Source: Bacteroidota bacterium (GTDB lineage Bacteria > Bacteroidota > Bacteroidia > Flavobacteriales_D > Crocinitomicaceae). Taken from it: 64,000 bases of DNA. A program made the translations under genes and the position numbers. Below the pieces are notes generated by a model that did no database searches, was not told the origin of the DNA, and saw nothing but the letters and a program-made list of their open reading frames with translations. The DNA is taken from NCBI GenBank assembly GCA_024280295.1, contig JAJRQK010000047.1, positions 1 to 64,000 of the forward strand, in the 5' to 3' direction. Shown here in pieces: positions 44,926 to 55,525 of this stretch (the first letter of the stretch is position 1; each line of letters begins with the position of its first letter).

Positions 44926-47900
44926 TTCGAAGTTTTCCAATTCTTTAAATAATTCGGTAGTTAAGTCGACCTTTACAGATTTCGAAGGCAAACTCACCTC
45001 TACGTTATCTAACGGATCAAAAACAATAAATCGAACCGGAATCGACCCTGTATTATCATCAAACAGCTTCGTGAGGTCAGTGATCATAATTTGATCTAAC
45101 GCTTTTGTAGAGACCTTTAAGTGAAGACTATTCGCACGTGATTCTTTCAAGCTTGAGAGTAAATCTATAGAGTGAATTGAAAATTCAAGTTCAGATCTTC
45201 GAGGCGGAATTTCAATTCTCCCTTTGATTGAGACAAAAGTTCCTGGATTCAAGAAATGTTTGTACTTCAAGTAATTCTCTCTCCAAAGGAAAATCTTGTA
45301 TGAATCATTGTAATCTTCAATCGTAATTGTTCCAAACGGGTCTCCTTTTCTAGTGAAACGATGTTCTGCATCTGTAATAATCGAAGCAATCAATAAATCT
45401 TTCCCTTGATTAGCGGGCATATTATTGAGCAACCCAACTTCACCAGAACAGAATGAACTAATCTCCATCTTGAAATCATCCAACGGGTGTCCTGAAATAA
45501 AAATCCCAATGGCTTCCTTCTCCTTATTAAGTGCATAGATATTACCCCATTCTTCTGAAGGTGGAATTAGCGGTTCTGGTAGCTTTTCACTAGAACCATC
45601 ACCAAACATGTTCGTTTGGGATGAATTCTCGCTATCTTGAAATCCAGATCCAAACCGGACTAGATTTTCTAAAAATGTTCTTCCATTGGTATCTTCCTTG
45701 AAATACTGTGCACGATGTACATTACTGAAAGAATCAAAACCTCCTCCATAAACGAGGCTTTCAAAGGCTTTTTTAGTGCACACTCGCAAATTAATTCTCT
45801 TAGCAAGATCGAAAATGGAAATAAACGGGCCTTTCTCTACCCGTTCTTCCATGATTGCCTGCACAGGAGATGCTCCCAAGCCTTTTATCGCACCAAGCCC
45901 AAATCGAATTGCGCCTTCTTTATTAACCGTAAAATGATAGTTCGATTCATTAATATCTGGACCAAGCACTGGAGTACCCATGCGCCGACATTCCTCCATA
46001 AAGAAAGAAACTTGCTTAATGTCGTTCATGTTATTACTCAGAACAGAAGCCATGTATTGCGCTGGATAATTCGCTTTTAGATACGCTGTTTGATAGGCAA
46101 TCCAAGCATAGCAAGTTGAGTGTGATTTGTTAAATGCGTACGATGCAAATGCCTCCCAATCCTTCCAGATTTTTTCAAGAGGTTCAACAGCATGTCCATT
46201 TTCACCTCCGCGCTCAATAAAGGCAGGTTTCATCTTATCCAAGATGTACTTCTGCTTTTTCCCCATCGCTTTACGCAATGTATCCGCTTCACCTTTTGTG
46301 AACCCAGCTAGTTTCTGCGACAGAAGCATTACCTGCTCTTGATAAACAGTAATTCCGTATGTTTCACCTAGGTATTCCTCACAAGCATCGAGATCATATA
46401 CAATATCTTCTTCTCCGTGTTTTCTACGAATAAAAGACGGAATATATTCCAACGGTCCTGGACGATACAATGCATTCATTGCAATTAAATCAGCAAAAAC
46501 AGTTGGTTTAAGTTCACGCATGTACTTTTGCATTCCTGCAGATTCATACTGGAATATTCCAACCGTTTCTCCTCGTTGGAAAAGCTCATACGTCTTCTCA
46601 TCATCGATAGGGAATTCATCAGGATTTAAAATATCACCTGTAGTTTCCTTTACATTTCTAACCGCATGCTTGATAAGTGTCAGCGTTTTCAACCCCAAAA
46701 AATCCATCTTGAGCAGTCCTGCTTCTTCTGCCACAGAATTATCATACTGCGTACAGTACATATCAGAATCTTTAGCCAAGGCAACAGGAACATAATTTGT
46801 AATATCATCCGGAGTAATAATCACACCACATGCGTGAATACCTGTATTTCTGACAGATCCCTCTAATTCTCGCGCACGGTTAATGACACTTGCAGAGAGA
46901 TCTGAGCCTTGTGAAATAGCTTTCAACTCTTTTGCTCGATTGATATCTTCAGTGTTATTTTTGAGTTTATCACGAAGATCGCTATCAGAGAGTCCAAACA
47001 ACTTTCCAAGTGAAATATCAGGAATTAGTTTTGCAATTCGATCTGCTTCGCCAAGTGGCAAGTCCATCACTCTTGCTGCATCTCTCACGGATGATTTAGC
47101 TGCCATCGTTCCATAGGTGATAATCTGAGCAACTTGACTAGCTCCATACTTATCGATCACCCATTGAATTACTCTTCCACGCCCCTCATCATCAAAATCA
47201 ATATCAATATCGGGCATTGAAATACGATCAGGATTCAAAAAACGCTCAAATAATAAATCATACGCAATAGGATCGACATTTGTCACCCCAGTACAATAGG
47301 CAACTGCAGATCCTGCCGCAGAACCACGCCCCGGACCAACAGAAACACCCATGTCTCGTGCAGCATGACAAAAATCCTGTACAATTAAAAAGTACCCAGG
47401 GTAGCCTGTTCTTTCAATTGTTGCTAATTCAAAATCTAATCGCTCCTTAATCTCTTCAGTAACTTCACCATAACGCCCTTTTGCTCCTTCATAAGTAAGA
47501 TGTCGTAAGTATGAGTTTTCACCTCTCTTTCCACCATCTTTTTGGTCTTCTTCCGAAACGAATTCTTTTGGAATATCGTAAGCAGGGAGTAAAACATCCC
47601 GTGCTAATCCATAATGTTCACATTTATCTATTATTCCGTCAATTGATTCAATCGCTTCTGGAATATCAATAAACAATTCCTTCATCACTTCTTGTGACTT
47701 GAAATAATACTCCTCATTATCGAGTCCATATCGAAACCCTCTTCCTCTCCCCTTTGGAGTTGAAACAAGTTCGTTGTCCTTTACGCAGAGAAGTACATCA
47801 TGGGCACTTGCATCTTTTTGATCGATGTAGAAGGTATTATTTGTTGCAACAAGTTTTACATCGTGTTGCTTTGCAAGCTTAATTAATGTTTCGTTTACTC

Positions 47901-49272
47901 GATCCTCATTCTCTTGATTATGACGCATTAACTCAACATAAAGATCATCACCAAAAAGATTTTTCCACCAAATTAGTGCTTCTTCGGCTTGCTTTTCACC
48001 AACATTCAGTACAAGACTTGGAACTTCACCGTAAAGGTTTCCTGTCAGAACAATGATATCACTGCGATATTCTTCAATTGCTTTTTTATCAATTCGCGGA
48101 ACGTAATACATTCCGTCAGTGAAAGCCATTGAGGCAAGTTTAATCAAGTTGTGATAGCCCACTTTATTCTTGGCAAGTAAAACGACCTGATAGCCATTGT
48201 CTTTTTGAGTTTTATCGTGTAAATCTCGACAGACATTGAACTCACAACCAATGATTGGCATTAACTCCAATTCATCGAAACCTTCTCCGCTTTCTTCTGC
48301 TTCTTTTTTTCGGTCTCTTACTCCAGCATTATGACTAGCAACTGCTTTCTCAAAATGAAAAGCCGCCATCATATTCCCCGTATCTGTAATAGCAACTGCG
48401 CGCATTTTATCTTTAGCAGCTGCTGAAACTAGTGATTTAACCTGAGATGTAGATTGAAGAATTGTGAACTGGGAATGATTATGTAAATGTGAAAACGAAC
48501 AATCTTTGAGTCGTAGAAAAGCCTCAGACCTATCAACACTTGGGACAACTGGGTCAGTCGATGTTTCTTCGGCTTTAATTCGAGTGCTTTCCTCCTTAAG
48601 GTTTAAATGATCAAGACCAATAACACCAATTGGAGAAAGATTAAAGGCTTTGAAATTCTCAATATATCTATCCTCTTGTTGTAATTCAGCAGGCAAGAAT
48701 ACTCCACGACGAATTAGCTCAAGGAAACATCGCGTTGTAGCCTCAACATCGGCAGTTGCGTTATGTGCTTCTCCAAATCCCTCTCCGAATAAGTGTCGAT
48801 GTAATTCAGTTAGTGTTGGCAATTTAAACTTACCCCCACGTCCCCCAGGGATTTCACACAATTTAGCAGTTGTCTCTGTACAGGTATCGAGTACAGGAGC
48901 ATTTGCCATGATATTATCCAATCCAGCACGGTGATATTCACATCCCCATACATTCAAATCAAACTTTACATTTTGACCAACTACGAACTTCGCTTTCCCT
49001 AAAGCTTCATTAAATTCTAAAAGAACATCTTTAAGCGGAACACCTTGTTGATGAGCTAATGCTGTAGATATACCGTGGATTTTTTCCGCATCGAAGGGGA
49101 TATCAAAATCTTGCGGTTGAATGAGATAATCCTTATTATCGATAAGTTCACCCATGTCATTATGCACCTGCCATGCGATCTGAATGACACGGGGCCAGTT
49201 ATCAGTATCAGTTATTGGCGCATTCCAATTACGCGGTAAACCAGTAGTTTCAGTATCGAATATAATGTACAT
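44905..49272 (-). CDS. dnaE: DNA polymerase III alpha subunit with N-terminal DEDDh exonuclease domain
   Basis: N-terminal FDTETTGLP...HNATADVEAT; PHP-like HLHNHS; polymerase PDIDIDFDDEGRGRV; tail with OB-fold-like region. Confidence 0.95.
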   Translation of the reverse strand: MYIIFDTETTGLPRNWNAPITDTDNWPRVIQIAWQVHNDMGELIDNKDYLIQPQDFDIPFDAEKIHGISTALAHQQGVPLKDVLLEFNEALGKAKFVVGQNVKFDLNVWGCEYHRAGLDNIMANAPVLDTCTETTAKLCEIPGGRGGKFKLPTLTELHRHLFGEGFGEAHNATADVEATTRCFLELIRRGVFLPAELQQEDRYIENFKAFNLSPIGVIGLDHLNLKEESTRIKAEETSTDPVVPSVDRSEAFLRLKDCSFSHLHNHSQFTILQSTSQVKSLVSAAAKDKMRAVAITDTGNMMAAFHFEKAVASHNAGVRDRKKEAEESGEGFDELELMPIIGCEFNVCRDLHDKTQKDNGYQVVLLAKNKVGYHNLIKLASMAFTDGMYYVPRIDKKAIEEYRSDIIVLTGNLYGEVPSLVLNVGEKQAEEALIWWKNLFGDDLYVELMRHNQENEDRVNETLIKLAKQHDVKLVATNNTFYIDQKDASAHDVLLCVKDNELVSTPKGRGRGFRYGLDNEEYYFKSQEVMKELFIDIPEAIESIDGIIDKCEHYGLARDVLLPAYDIPKEFVSEEDQKDGGKRGENSYLRHLTYEGAKGRYGEVTEEIKERLDFELATIERTGYPGYFLIVQDFCHAARDMGVSVGPGRGSAAGSAVAYCTGVTNVDPIAYDLLFERFLNPDRISMPDIDIDFDDEGRGRVIQWVIDKYGASQVAQIITYGTMAAKSSVRDAARVMDLPLGEADRIAKLIPDISLGKLFGLSDSDLRDKLKNNTEDINRAKELKAISQGSDLSASVINRARELEGSVRNTGIHACGVIITPDDITNYVPVALAKDSDMYCTQYDNSVAEEAGLLKMDFLGLKTLTLIKHAVRNVKETTGDILNPDEFPIDDEKTYELFQRGETVGIFQYESAGMQKYMRELKPTVFADLIAMNALYRPGPLEYIPSFIRRKHGEEDIVYDLDACEEYLGETYGITVYQEQVMLLSQKLAGFTKGEADTLRKAMGKKQKYILDKMKPAFIERGGENGHAVEPLEKIWKDWEAFASYAFNKSHSTCYAWIAYQTAYLKANYPAQYMASVLSNNMNDIKQVSFFMEECRRMGTPVLGPDINESNYHFTVNKEGAIRFGLGAIKGLGASPVQAIMEERVEKGPFISIFDLAKRINLRVCTKKAFESLVYGGGFDSFSNVHRAQYFKEDTNGRTFLENLVRFGSGFQDSENSSQTNMFGDGSSEKLPEPLIPPSEEWGNIYALNKEKEAIGIFISGHPLDDFKMEISSFCSGEVGLLNNMPANQGKDLLIASIITDAEHRFTRKGDPFGTITIEDYNDSYKIFLWRENYLKYKHFLNPGTFVSIKGRIEIPPRRSELEFSIHSIDLLSSLKESRANSLHLKVSTKALDQIMITDLTKLFDDNTGSIPVRFIVFDPLDNVEVSLPSKSVKVDLTTELFKELENFELDVQIK

Positions 49273-49545
49273 GAGTCATCAAAAATTGAAGAATAAAGAT
49301 AGTACATTAATCAGTTACATTTGAGAGTTAGTGTAGTGACATATCAACAAGATATTAAGACTTAATAAACGATAAAATCACAATACAGAGAGCCTTTAAA
49401 ACAAAGATATTTCAAGGTGGAAGCCTAATTACTGGTTGCCAAATTGATTACATGCTACATTTTGAATTCCTAAACGGGTTAATTGAGTATACCAGGTCAA
49501 TAAAAAAATAATTGATCCAGAAAAACGTGTTAAACAGTAAGGTTA

Positions 49546-50262
49546 CTACTTCAGATCGAAAAAGCTCTCTACCCCGATCAAACGATCTACGGTAAAGCCT
49601 TCTCCGTATTTTGCTCCAATTGGGCGACCAAACTCGTTCATTCGGGCTTTAACAAAATCAGTGAATCCTTCTCCGGATATTGGTGTTTCTGGTTCCGTGG
49701 AATTAGGATCGAAAAATTGTGATTTAAACGCAAAGATTGCTTCCATTTTGCGGTCAACATAATCTGTAACATCAACAACGAAGTCTGGCTTGATATAATA
49801 ATCTTGAATATAATGATAAACAGCATTTGGGCGGAATTCGGATTGTTCTATTACATTCCAACTAGTTTTAACCTTACGAAGTCCCGATAAGAAGCAAGCT
49901 TCAGAAACAAGTTGACTTCCTCTTCCGTGATCTGGGTGGCGATCATTGACAGCGTTTGCTAGGACAATCTCTGGCTGAAAACGACGAATTTGTTCAATGA
50001 TCAATCGTTTGTTTGACTCATTGATTTCGAAGAATCCATCCTTCATCTTCAAGTTAACTCGCGCATGAATCCCCATTATCTTGGTAGATGCTGCTGCTTC
50101 ATTGTATCGGATTTCAATAGATCCTCTAGAACCCATTTCACCTTGAGTTAGGTCAACAATCCCCACTTTTCTCCCTGCTGCAATATGCTTCATTAAAGTA
50201 CCTGAAGCAGCTAATTCAATATCATCAGGGTGTGCTGCAAATGCTAGAATATCAAGTTTCAT
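49546..50262 (-). CDS. bshB1: bacillithiol biosynthesis deacetylase BshB1
   Basis: DILAFAAHPDDIELAASGTL...NDRHPDHGRGSQLVSEACFLSGLRK. Confidence 0.9.
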   Translation of the reverse strand: MKLDILAFAAHPDDIELAASGTLMKHIAAGRKVGIVDLTQGEMGSRGSIEIRYNEAAASTKIMGIHARVNLKMKDGFFEINESNKRLIIEQIRRFQPEIVLANAVNDRHPDHGRGSQLVSEACFLSGLRKVKTSWNVIEQSEFRPNAVYHYIQDYYIKPDFVVDVTDYVDRKMEAIFAFKSQFFDPNSTEPETPISGEGFTDFVKARMNEFGRPIGAKYGEGFTVDRLIGVESFFDLK

Positions 50263-50265
50263 CAG

Positions 50266-53200
50266 TTAATTCATTTGGTGTTTATTCTGACTCCTATTCG
50301 TCGCTAAAAATGCATAGAGGAACATAACCAAATTCACAAGTACTAATGTTGTAATCACGATTGCACCGTTTTTAGTTGCCGTATCTATCTTTGCAAGACC
50401 AAACATATATGCCCAGAATGATATAAATATCGTCAATCCTAAGAAGACAAACAACTTGTTTCGTAATGTCCGCATTGAAATCATCTTCCCCTTTAAGACA
50501 AACAATTGATTTCGCACCCATGCCCATTCCGTAAAGATGTAGAATATAAGAATCACCCATTTTAACCAATCTGGAACTTCTCCCGCTTCTCCTTGAGCAT
50601 ACGAATGAAGTCCACTCAAGTAAAAATTCACACCGAAGAATGTAAAAAGAATCGATGCATATCCCCACATCCCAAAGACGTTAAAAGTAAACTTACTTTT
50701 CAGAGCTGGAATAAATCTAAAGTGAAGGATGATTGCATAGACAAGAACTGCTGCCAACGCCCAGGTTTCTTTTGAATCCCATCCCCAGTAGCGTCCCCAT
50801 GATTCATTTGCCCATATCCCACCTAAGAAAGTACCAATTGTGAGCATAAACAATCCGATCATCATAACCATCTCAGAAATAAACGTCAATTCATTGATCT
50901 CCATTGAGATTATTTTCGCATTCTTCTTTCCTCTCACTATGTACAAAATCAGTGTTAAAAAGCCAAGAATACCTGACAAACCAAGGGGCGCATAACTTCC
51001 TGTAATTATAGCGACATGAATCATCAACCAGTATGATTTAAGAACGGGAGCCATCGGTGAAATTTCAGGATCCATCAAATTCATTTCAGTTACAAAAATC
51101 ATTAAAAATGCCATAATTGCTGCTGCCGCGACAATTACAATGTGTTTCCTAGAAAAGATAAAGCCAACAAGCATCGTTACCCAACTGATGAAAACAACAG
51201 CTTCATAGCCGTTACTCCATGGAGCATATCCTGTGATATAAGATCTCATTAAAATTCCAGTGCCATGGTAGAGAAATGTAACAAATAGAAGTAGCCATAC
51301 TACTTGGACTAGACGCTTGAATACTTTTTTAGCACGTTTTGTTGGACGAACAAAAATTCGAATAAAGAAGATGATTAATAATAAAAAGCCGAAAGAGAAA
51401 TAGCTATAAGCTGAGTTTCCAAAGATCGTCATCTTGTTGTACATCACCTCCACATTCACTGCTGATCTACTTGGAACAAAATCTCCTCCTTCGCTATATT
51501 GATGATTTTTCAATTCGAGCAATAGTTTGTCGGCAATTTTGTAATCACCATCTGAAGCTGCCTCAACAAGTGCATTGAAATAATTAAACCCTTTCTTACC
51601 CCAGATTGAATCAAGTGGCATCACCTCTTGAGATAATGGTACATACCACTCATTGTTTGGAGCATTCTTGACAGGTAGAATTTTCATATCCTGCCACATT
51701 AAAAGACCGAGCATCATCTGATAATGATCTGCAAGTTTCAAGACCTGCTTATCATATTCATTTCGATTTCCCTCCATCTTTCGATGCGACTTTTCATAGG
51801 CACCTGCTAAAATAAATTGCCCCACAGAATCTGTCAGCTCAATAAAAGTTGCGTACTTCCCTCCATTTTTCAATTTGAGTTTATCTCTAAGCCCACCTTT
51901 GTTAGAGACGTACAATAGTGGTTCTTCCGCCCAATAATTAGGAAACATGTGGAGACTGATAATCGTTTGAACTGCGTTTAGATCGTTATGAGTATTTGAT
52001 CGACTAATTTTACGCAGAAACTGATCGCAATGTGTATGCAGAGGAATTATTCGCCCTTTGTAATCTTGAATTAGCAGCGTTGCAAGACTATCTGAATGCT
52101 CTTTTGTCATTACAACAAGCTTTCTTTCAAGCTTTGGTCTTGAAGGTGCTTCAACATTTTCTTGAGATGGCGCAGCAATAATTTCGTGATTATGTCCATC
52201 ATGCTCGCTGTGCTCAACTTGTGCAAAAGTTGCAGGAGTGAAGGCTAAAAGAAATGCTACTACTCCCATAAGTTCAGCTCGCCGCTCACTCGATTTCTTC
52301 AATTTACGATTGAGTTCCCTAAAACGCCCTGTCTTCGAAATTAGTGTTAGAATCATTCCTAAAGCCATAAATAGGTAGCCAAGATAAGTAATGTTTGTAC
52401 CCCACCAATCGTGATTAACACTTAATATTGTTCCTGATTCGTCTTGAAAGTAACTTGATTGAAAGAAGCGATATCCACCAAAATCCATGACATGATTCAT
52501 CAGAATTGTTTGGTTATGCAACTCAATTCCGGTTGAATCGAGAACAGTAAGATCGCTTTCATAAGTTGATGCCGTTGGTGATCCAGGGTATCGATCTAAT
52601 CTAAAATCATCACAACGAAGGGAGAATGGTAACTTGATCACCTTTACCCCATACTTCATCTCATAAGTTAAATCATTCATACTGAACATAACAGGAGTTG
52701 GTCTTACACCATACCCCCCCTCTAAATCAACTAGTTTCACATGATTACCATCAGAAACTTTAACCGTTAAAATGTCAATACCTTCGTCCTTTAAAGTTGA
52801 TGGCATTTTCATTAGTTTAGTATTGCGTTTCAAATCGCGGTAAACGAACTGGACCCCACCAATAGAATATAATGTTGCTTTTTCAAGAGCAACCAAGGTA
52901 TCTATAGGAATCTTGTTGTAAAGCGAATCAGCAATATTCGGGTTTTCGCGATCAGACATTCTTAGTACGGACATAGGAAGGCCAGTTCCACCTGGAACCA
53001 TCACTTTCATTCGAAGCTTATTCTTCTCCCGAAAAATTTCAATTCCTGGCATTGCATTCTGAACCTCATACGAAACTGCAACTTCTCCCCATTTCAGAAA
53101 TCGTCCTTCAGATAAGTATACCGCTCGACCTTCAATCATAAAATCAATTGTCGTCTCCTCAAATGCTGTATCAGTAACTAGTGAATCGACCATGTTTTTT

Positions 53201-53712
53201 TTGAAGTCGTGGTATTCTACTGTAATAGGTGTGTTGTGTTTGGGAAGACTTGCATCATAAGAGAAGTAGTTCCATGAGTCCATTTCAGACAGCAACATTT
53301 TCTGGCTATTCACATTTTGCATTTCCTTATCATCAACCTTATACCAGAGATAAGGATCAGAGGAATAAATGAAATTAGCCGATTCACCTTCCGCAATAAG
53401 CATTTGTCCCTCAAAACTGGCAAATCGAGTAACCGCAGCACCTATCAGAATAATAATAAAAGACAGGTGAAATGACAGTGCCGCAACCTTCTCTTTCCGA
53501 AACATTTTATATCGTAATACATTAGCCACAAGGTTAAACCCAAGATAGACAAGCAAAAGGTCAAACCAGATTGCATTGTAAATAAAAATCTTGGCAGTCT
53601 GTGTATCATATACAGACTCAACCATAGTGGCTGTGGCAATTGCGATAAAGAAGGTAAACATGGCTACTGCCATCATACGCATCGAAAAAAAACTTTGGGC
53701 AAATTTATCCAT
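50266..53712 (-). CDS. fused cytochrome c biogenesis protein CcsBA (ResB/ResC-like)
   Basis: N-terminal ResB-like TM region; C-terminal WGRYWGWDSKETWALAAVLVYAIILHFRF tryptophan-rich heme-handling motif; start set to MDKFAQ. Confidence 0.92.
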   Translation of the reverse strand: MDKFAQSFFSMRMMAVAMFTFFIAIATATMVESVYDTQTAKIFIYNAIWFDLLLVYLGFNLVANVLRYKMFRKEKVAALSFHLSFIIILIGAAVTRFASFEGQMLIAEGESANFIYSSDPYLWYKVDDKEMQNVNSQKMLLSEMDSWNYFSYDASLPKHNTPITVEYHDFKKNMVDSLVTDTAFEETTIDFMIEGRAVYLSEGRFLKWGEVAVSYEVQNAMPGIEIFREKNKLRMKVMVPGGTGLPMSVLRMSDRENPNIADSLYNKIPIDTLVALEKATLYSIGGVQFVYRDLKRNTKLMKMPSTLKDEGIDILTVKVSDGNHVKLVDLEGGYGVRPTPVMFSMNDLTYEMKYGVKVIKLPFSLRCDDFRLDRYPGSPTASTYESDLTVLDSTGIELHNQTILMNHVMDFGGYRFFQSSYFQDESGTILSVNHDWWGTNITYLGYLFMALGMILTLISKTGRFRELNRKLKKSSERRAELMGVVAFLLAFTPATFAQVEHSEHDGHNHEIIAAPSQENVEAPSRPKLERKLVVMTKEHSDSLATLLIQDYKGRIIPLHTHCDQFLRKISRSNTHNDLNAVQTIISLHMFPNYWAEEPLLYVSNKGGLRDKLKLKNGGKYATFIELTDSVGQFILAGAYEKSHRKMEGNRNEYDKQVLKLADHYQMMLGLLMWQDMKILPVKNAPNNEWYVPLSQEVMPLDSIWGKKGFNYFNALVEAASDGDYKIADKLLLELKNHQYSEGGDFVPSRSAVNVEVMYNKMTIFGNSAYSYFSFGFLLLIIFFIRIFVRPTKRAKKVFKRLVQVVWLLLFVTFLYHGTGILMRSYITGYAPWSNGYEAVVFISWVTMLVGFIFSRKHIVIVAAAAIMAFLMIFVTEMNLMDPEISPMAPVLKSYWLMIHVAIITGSYAPLGLSGILGFLTLILYIVRGKKNAKIISMEINELTFISEMVMMIGLFMLTIGTFLGGIWANESWGRYWGWDSKETWALAAVLVYAIILHFRFIPALKSKFTFNVFGMWGYASILFTFFGVNFYLSGLHSYAQGEAGEVPDWLKWVILIFYIFTEWAWVRNQLFVLKGKMISMRTLRNKLFVFLGLTIFISFWAYMFGLAKIDTATKNGAIVITTLVLVNLVMFLYAFLATNRSQNKHQMN

Positions 53713-53854
53713 TGATTGTGTACTAAAACTGAGGACAAATATAGTCATTTGATGTGGCTTGCGAACTACTTATTGTAAACCTAAAAGCACTAATTAAGAA
53801 TTAACAACTCCCACCAAGTTACTCTCCCTAATTCCGTGTATTTTCTTAGGAAAA

Positions 53855-53894
53855 AGCTGTTTTTGTCTAAAACAGAGCTGTTTTTGTCCAAAAT
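53855..53894. repeat. two tandem direct repeats, 21-bp period
   Basis: AGCTGTTTTTGTCTAAAAC (53855-53873) and AGCTGTTTTTGTCCAAAAT (53876-53894), 17/19 identical. Confidence 0.8.
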
Positions 53895-53961
53895 AAGACC
53901 TCCAAACAAGTATATTGTGCTGAACTTTGATCTATTGAATAACCATGAAATATGATTCATT

Positions 53962-55239
53962 ATGAAAAAAATTAGCTCACTTAAAAAATTGAAAAAATCG
54001 CTATTACTTTTCACCCTGATTTACTCTTCTTCGATCTACTCTCAAGAGATCACAACATGGGTAGAGTCAAACACAAATGCCTCTCTACAACTAAGTACAG
54101 ATGGTTATTTCCAATATTCGGGGAATGACGGGCAGTTTCAAGGAGTCTATGGTATTCAAGGAAACACCATGTCCTTACAAGATGTAAATGGCAATATTTT
54201 ACAATACACCATTCAAAGTTATTCAGAATCCGAAATGGTATTAATGGATCAATTTGGAGCAATCTACAATTTCATTTCCACAGTTATATCTGCGCATCCA
54301 CTCCCTTGGGAACAAGATAAGTTCAACAAAGTTATTGAAACAAATAAGGATGACCAATGGCTTGAATCATACACACAAATTTATGTCAACTTCGTACAAC
54401 TTCTAATAGGACAACCACTTAGCATAACAGAGATTAATGATATACGAACAAGTAATCTAGTTGATTTCAAAAACAATCCTCAGTCAACATATACAGACGT
54501 TTCTCAGACTGAAGCTGCACTGAAACAACTTTATTCATTAAACAATGCCGAAGCGATTGCCTTATTTAGGGAAGAACTTTTTGCTAGTTTAATTGAATCT
54601 GCGGAACAAAATCCAGCAATAAATGAAACTATATTAATGAAAATCTATTCGACTCATGTTTCAATCCTACACTATGATCCGCAAACACGATTAAGTTTGA
54701 GTAACCAAGATGTTGAAGCCTACATCAATTACCTTCAATTTCAAAACATGCTAATGGGGCAAGCAGTTACATTAACAAACAAAGAAGGGCAAATGATTCA
54801 AATGCAACTTGTGAATGGTTTTGGTAAAATGAATTTACAACAGCAACAATCTGTCGCATTCGCAAATTATATTTGGTCTAGCGTTGAGCAGCAATGGAGT
54901 AACTTAAATCCAGAAGAACAAAATCAATACATTGCACAAATTCAAGAACAAATGAACATTGAGAACATGAATGTTTCTTCTCAAGAAGTTAGCACCTCTA
55001 TGAATCAAAATTACAGTTACGGAGATGACATTCCTTCCGTTGCTGATCAATACAGACTTGAAGCTGCTCAAAAAGGAATGACAATTGACGATTATATCGC
55101 TTTGAGGAAAAGAGAAATGCAGGCGGATAGTAATATGTTCACAATCATGCAGAATAACATGATGGAAGATAATGCCATGATGTTAAACATCATTAATAAT
55201 ATGGGCGATGGAGATACTTACTACACCGTTGAATATTAA
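53962..55239 (+). CDS. exported hypothetical protein, Gln/Asn/Met-rich
   Basis: Signal peptide; no family recognised; low-complexity Q/N/M C-terminus. Confidence 0.65.
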   Translation: MKKISSLKKLKKSLLLFTLIYSSSIYSQEITTWVESNTNASLQLSTDGYFQYSGNDGQFQGVYGIQGNTMSLQDVNGNILQYTIQSYSESEMVLMDQFGAIYNFISTVISAHPLPWEQDKFNKVIETNKDDQWLESYTQIYVNFVQLLIGQPLSITEINDIRTSNLVDFKNNPQSTYTDVSQTEAALKQLYSLNNAEAIALFREELFASLIESAEQNPAINETILMKIYSTHVSILHYDPQTRLSLSNQDVEAYINYLQFQNMLMGQAVTLTNKEGQMIQMQLVNGFGKMNLQQQQSVAFANYIWSSVEQQWSNLNPEEQNQYIAQIQEQMNIENMNVSSQEVSTSMNQNYSYGDDIPSVADQYRLEAAQKGMTIDDYIALRKREMQADSNMFTIMQNNMMEDNAMMLNIINNMGDGDTYYTVEY

Positions 55240-55525
55240 GCTGGTTATAGGCAGCAAACAAATATCTTGTAAGAAAACGGAATTATTTTCTACAAATGCA
55301 TTGAACATTAGATCATACAAGCATGAAGATCACTCTACTCATCACTCTGAATTTGTCACTAATAGATTCTAATGATGCATTATTACTCCTATTGACGCTC
55401 AAGTATTAGAGAGTCAATAAGCTAAACAAAAAATATGTGTTAAACATCTTGGTATTTTGTGAGATTTGACCAGTTAGCCCATTGAATTACTATTACTATC
55501 ACCATCTAATCAAATGTAAACTCTT

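Noticed and set aside
46520-46866. Plus-strand ORFs of 91 and 66 aa inside dnaE (also 45715-46080, 46883-47116, 48650-48934)
   Set aside because: Antisense shadows of a strongly conserved polymerase gene; no independent evidence of coding.
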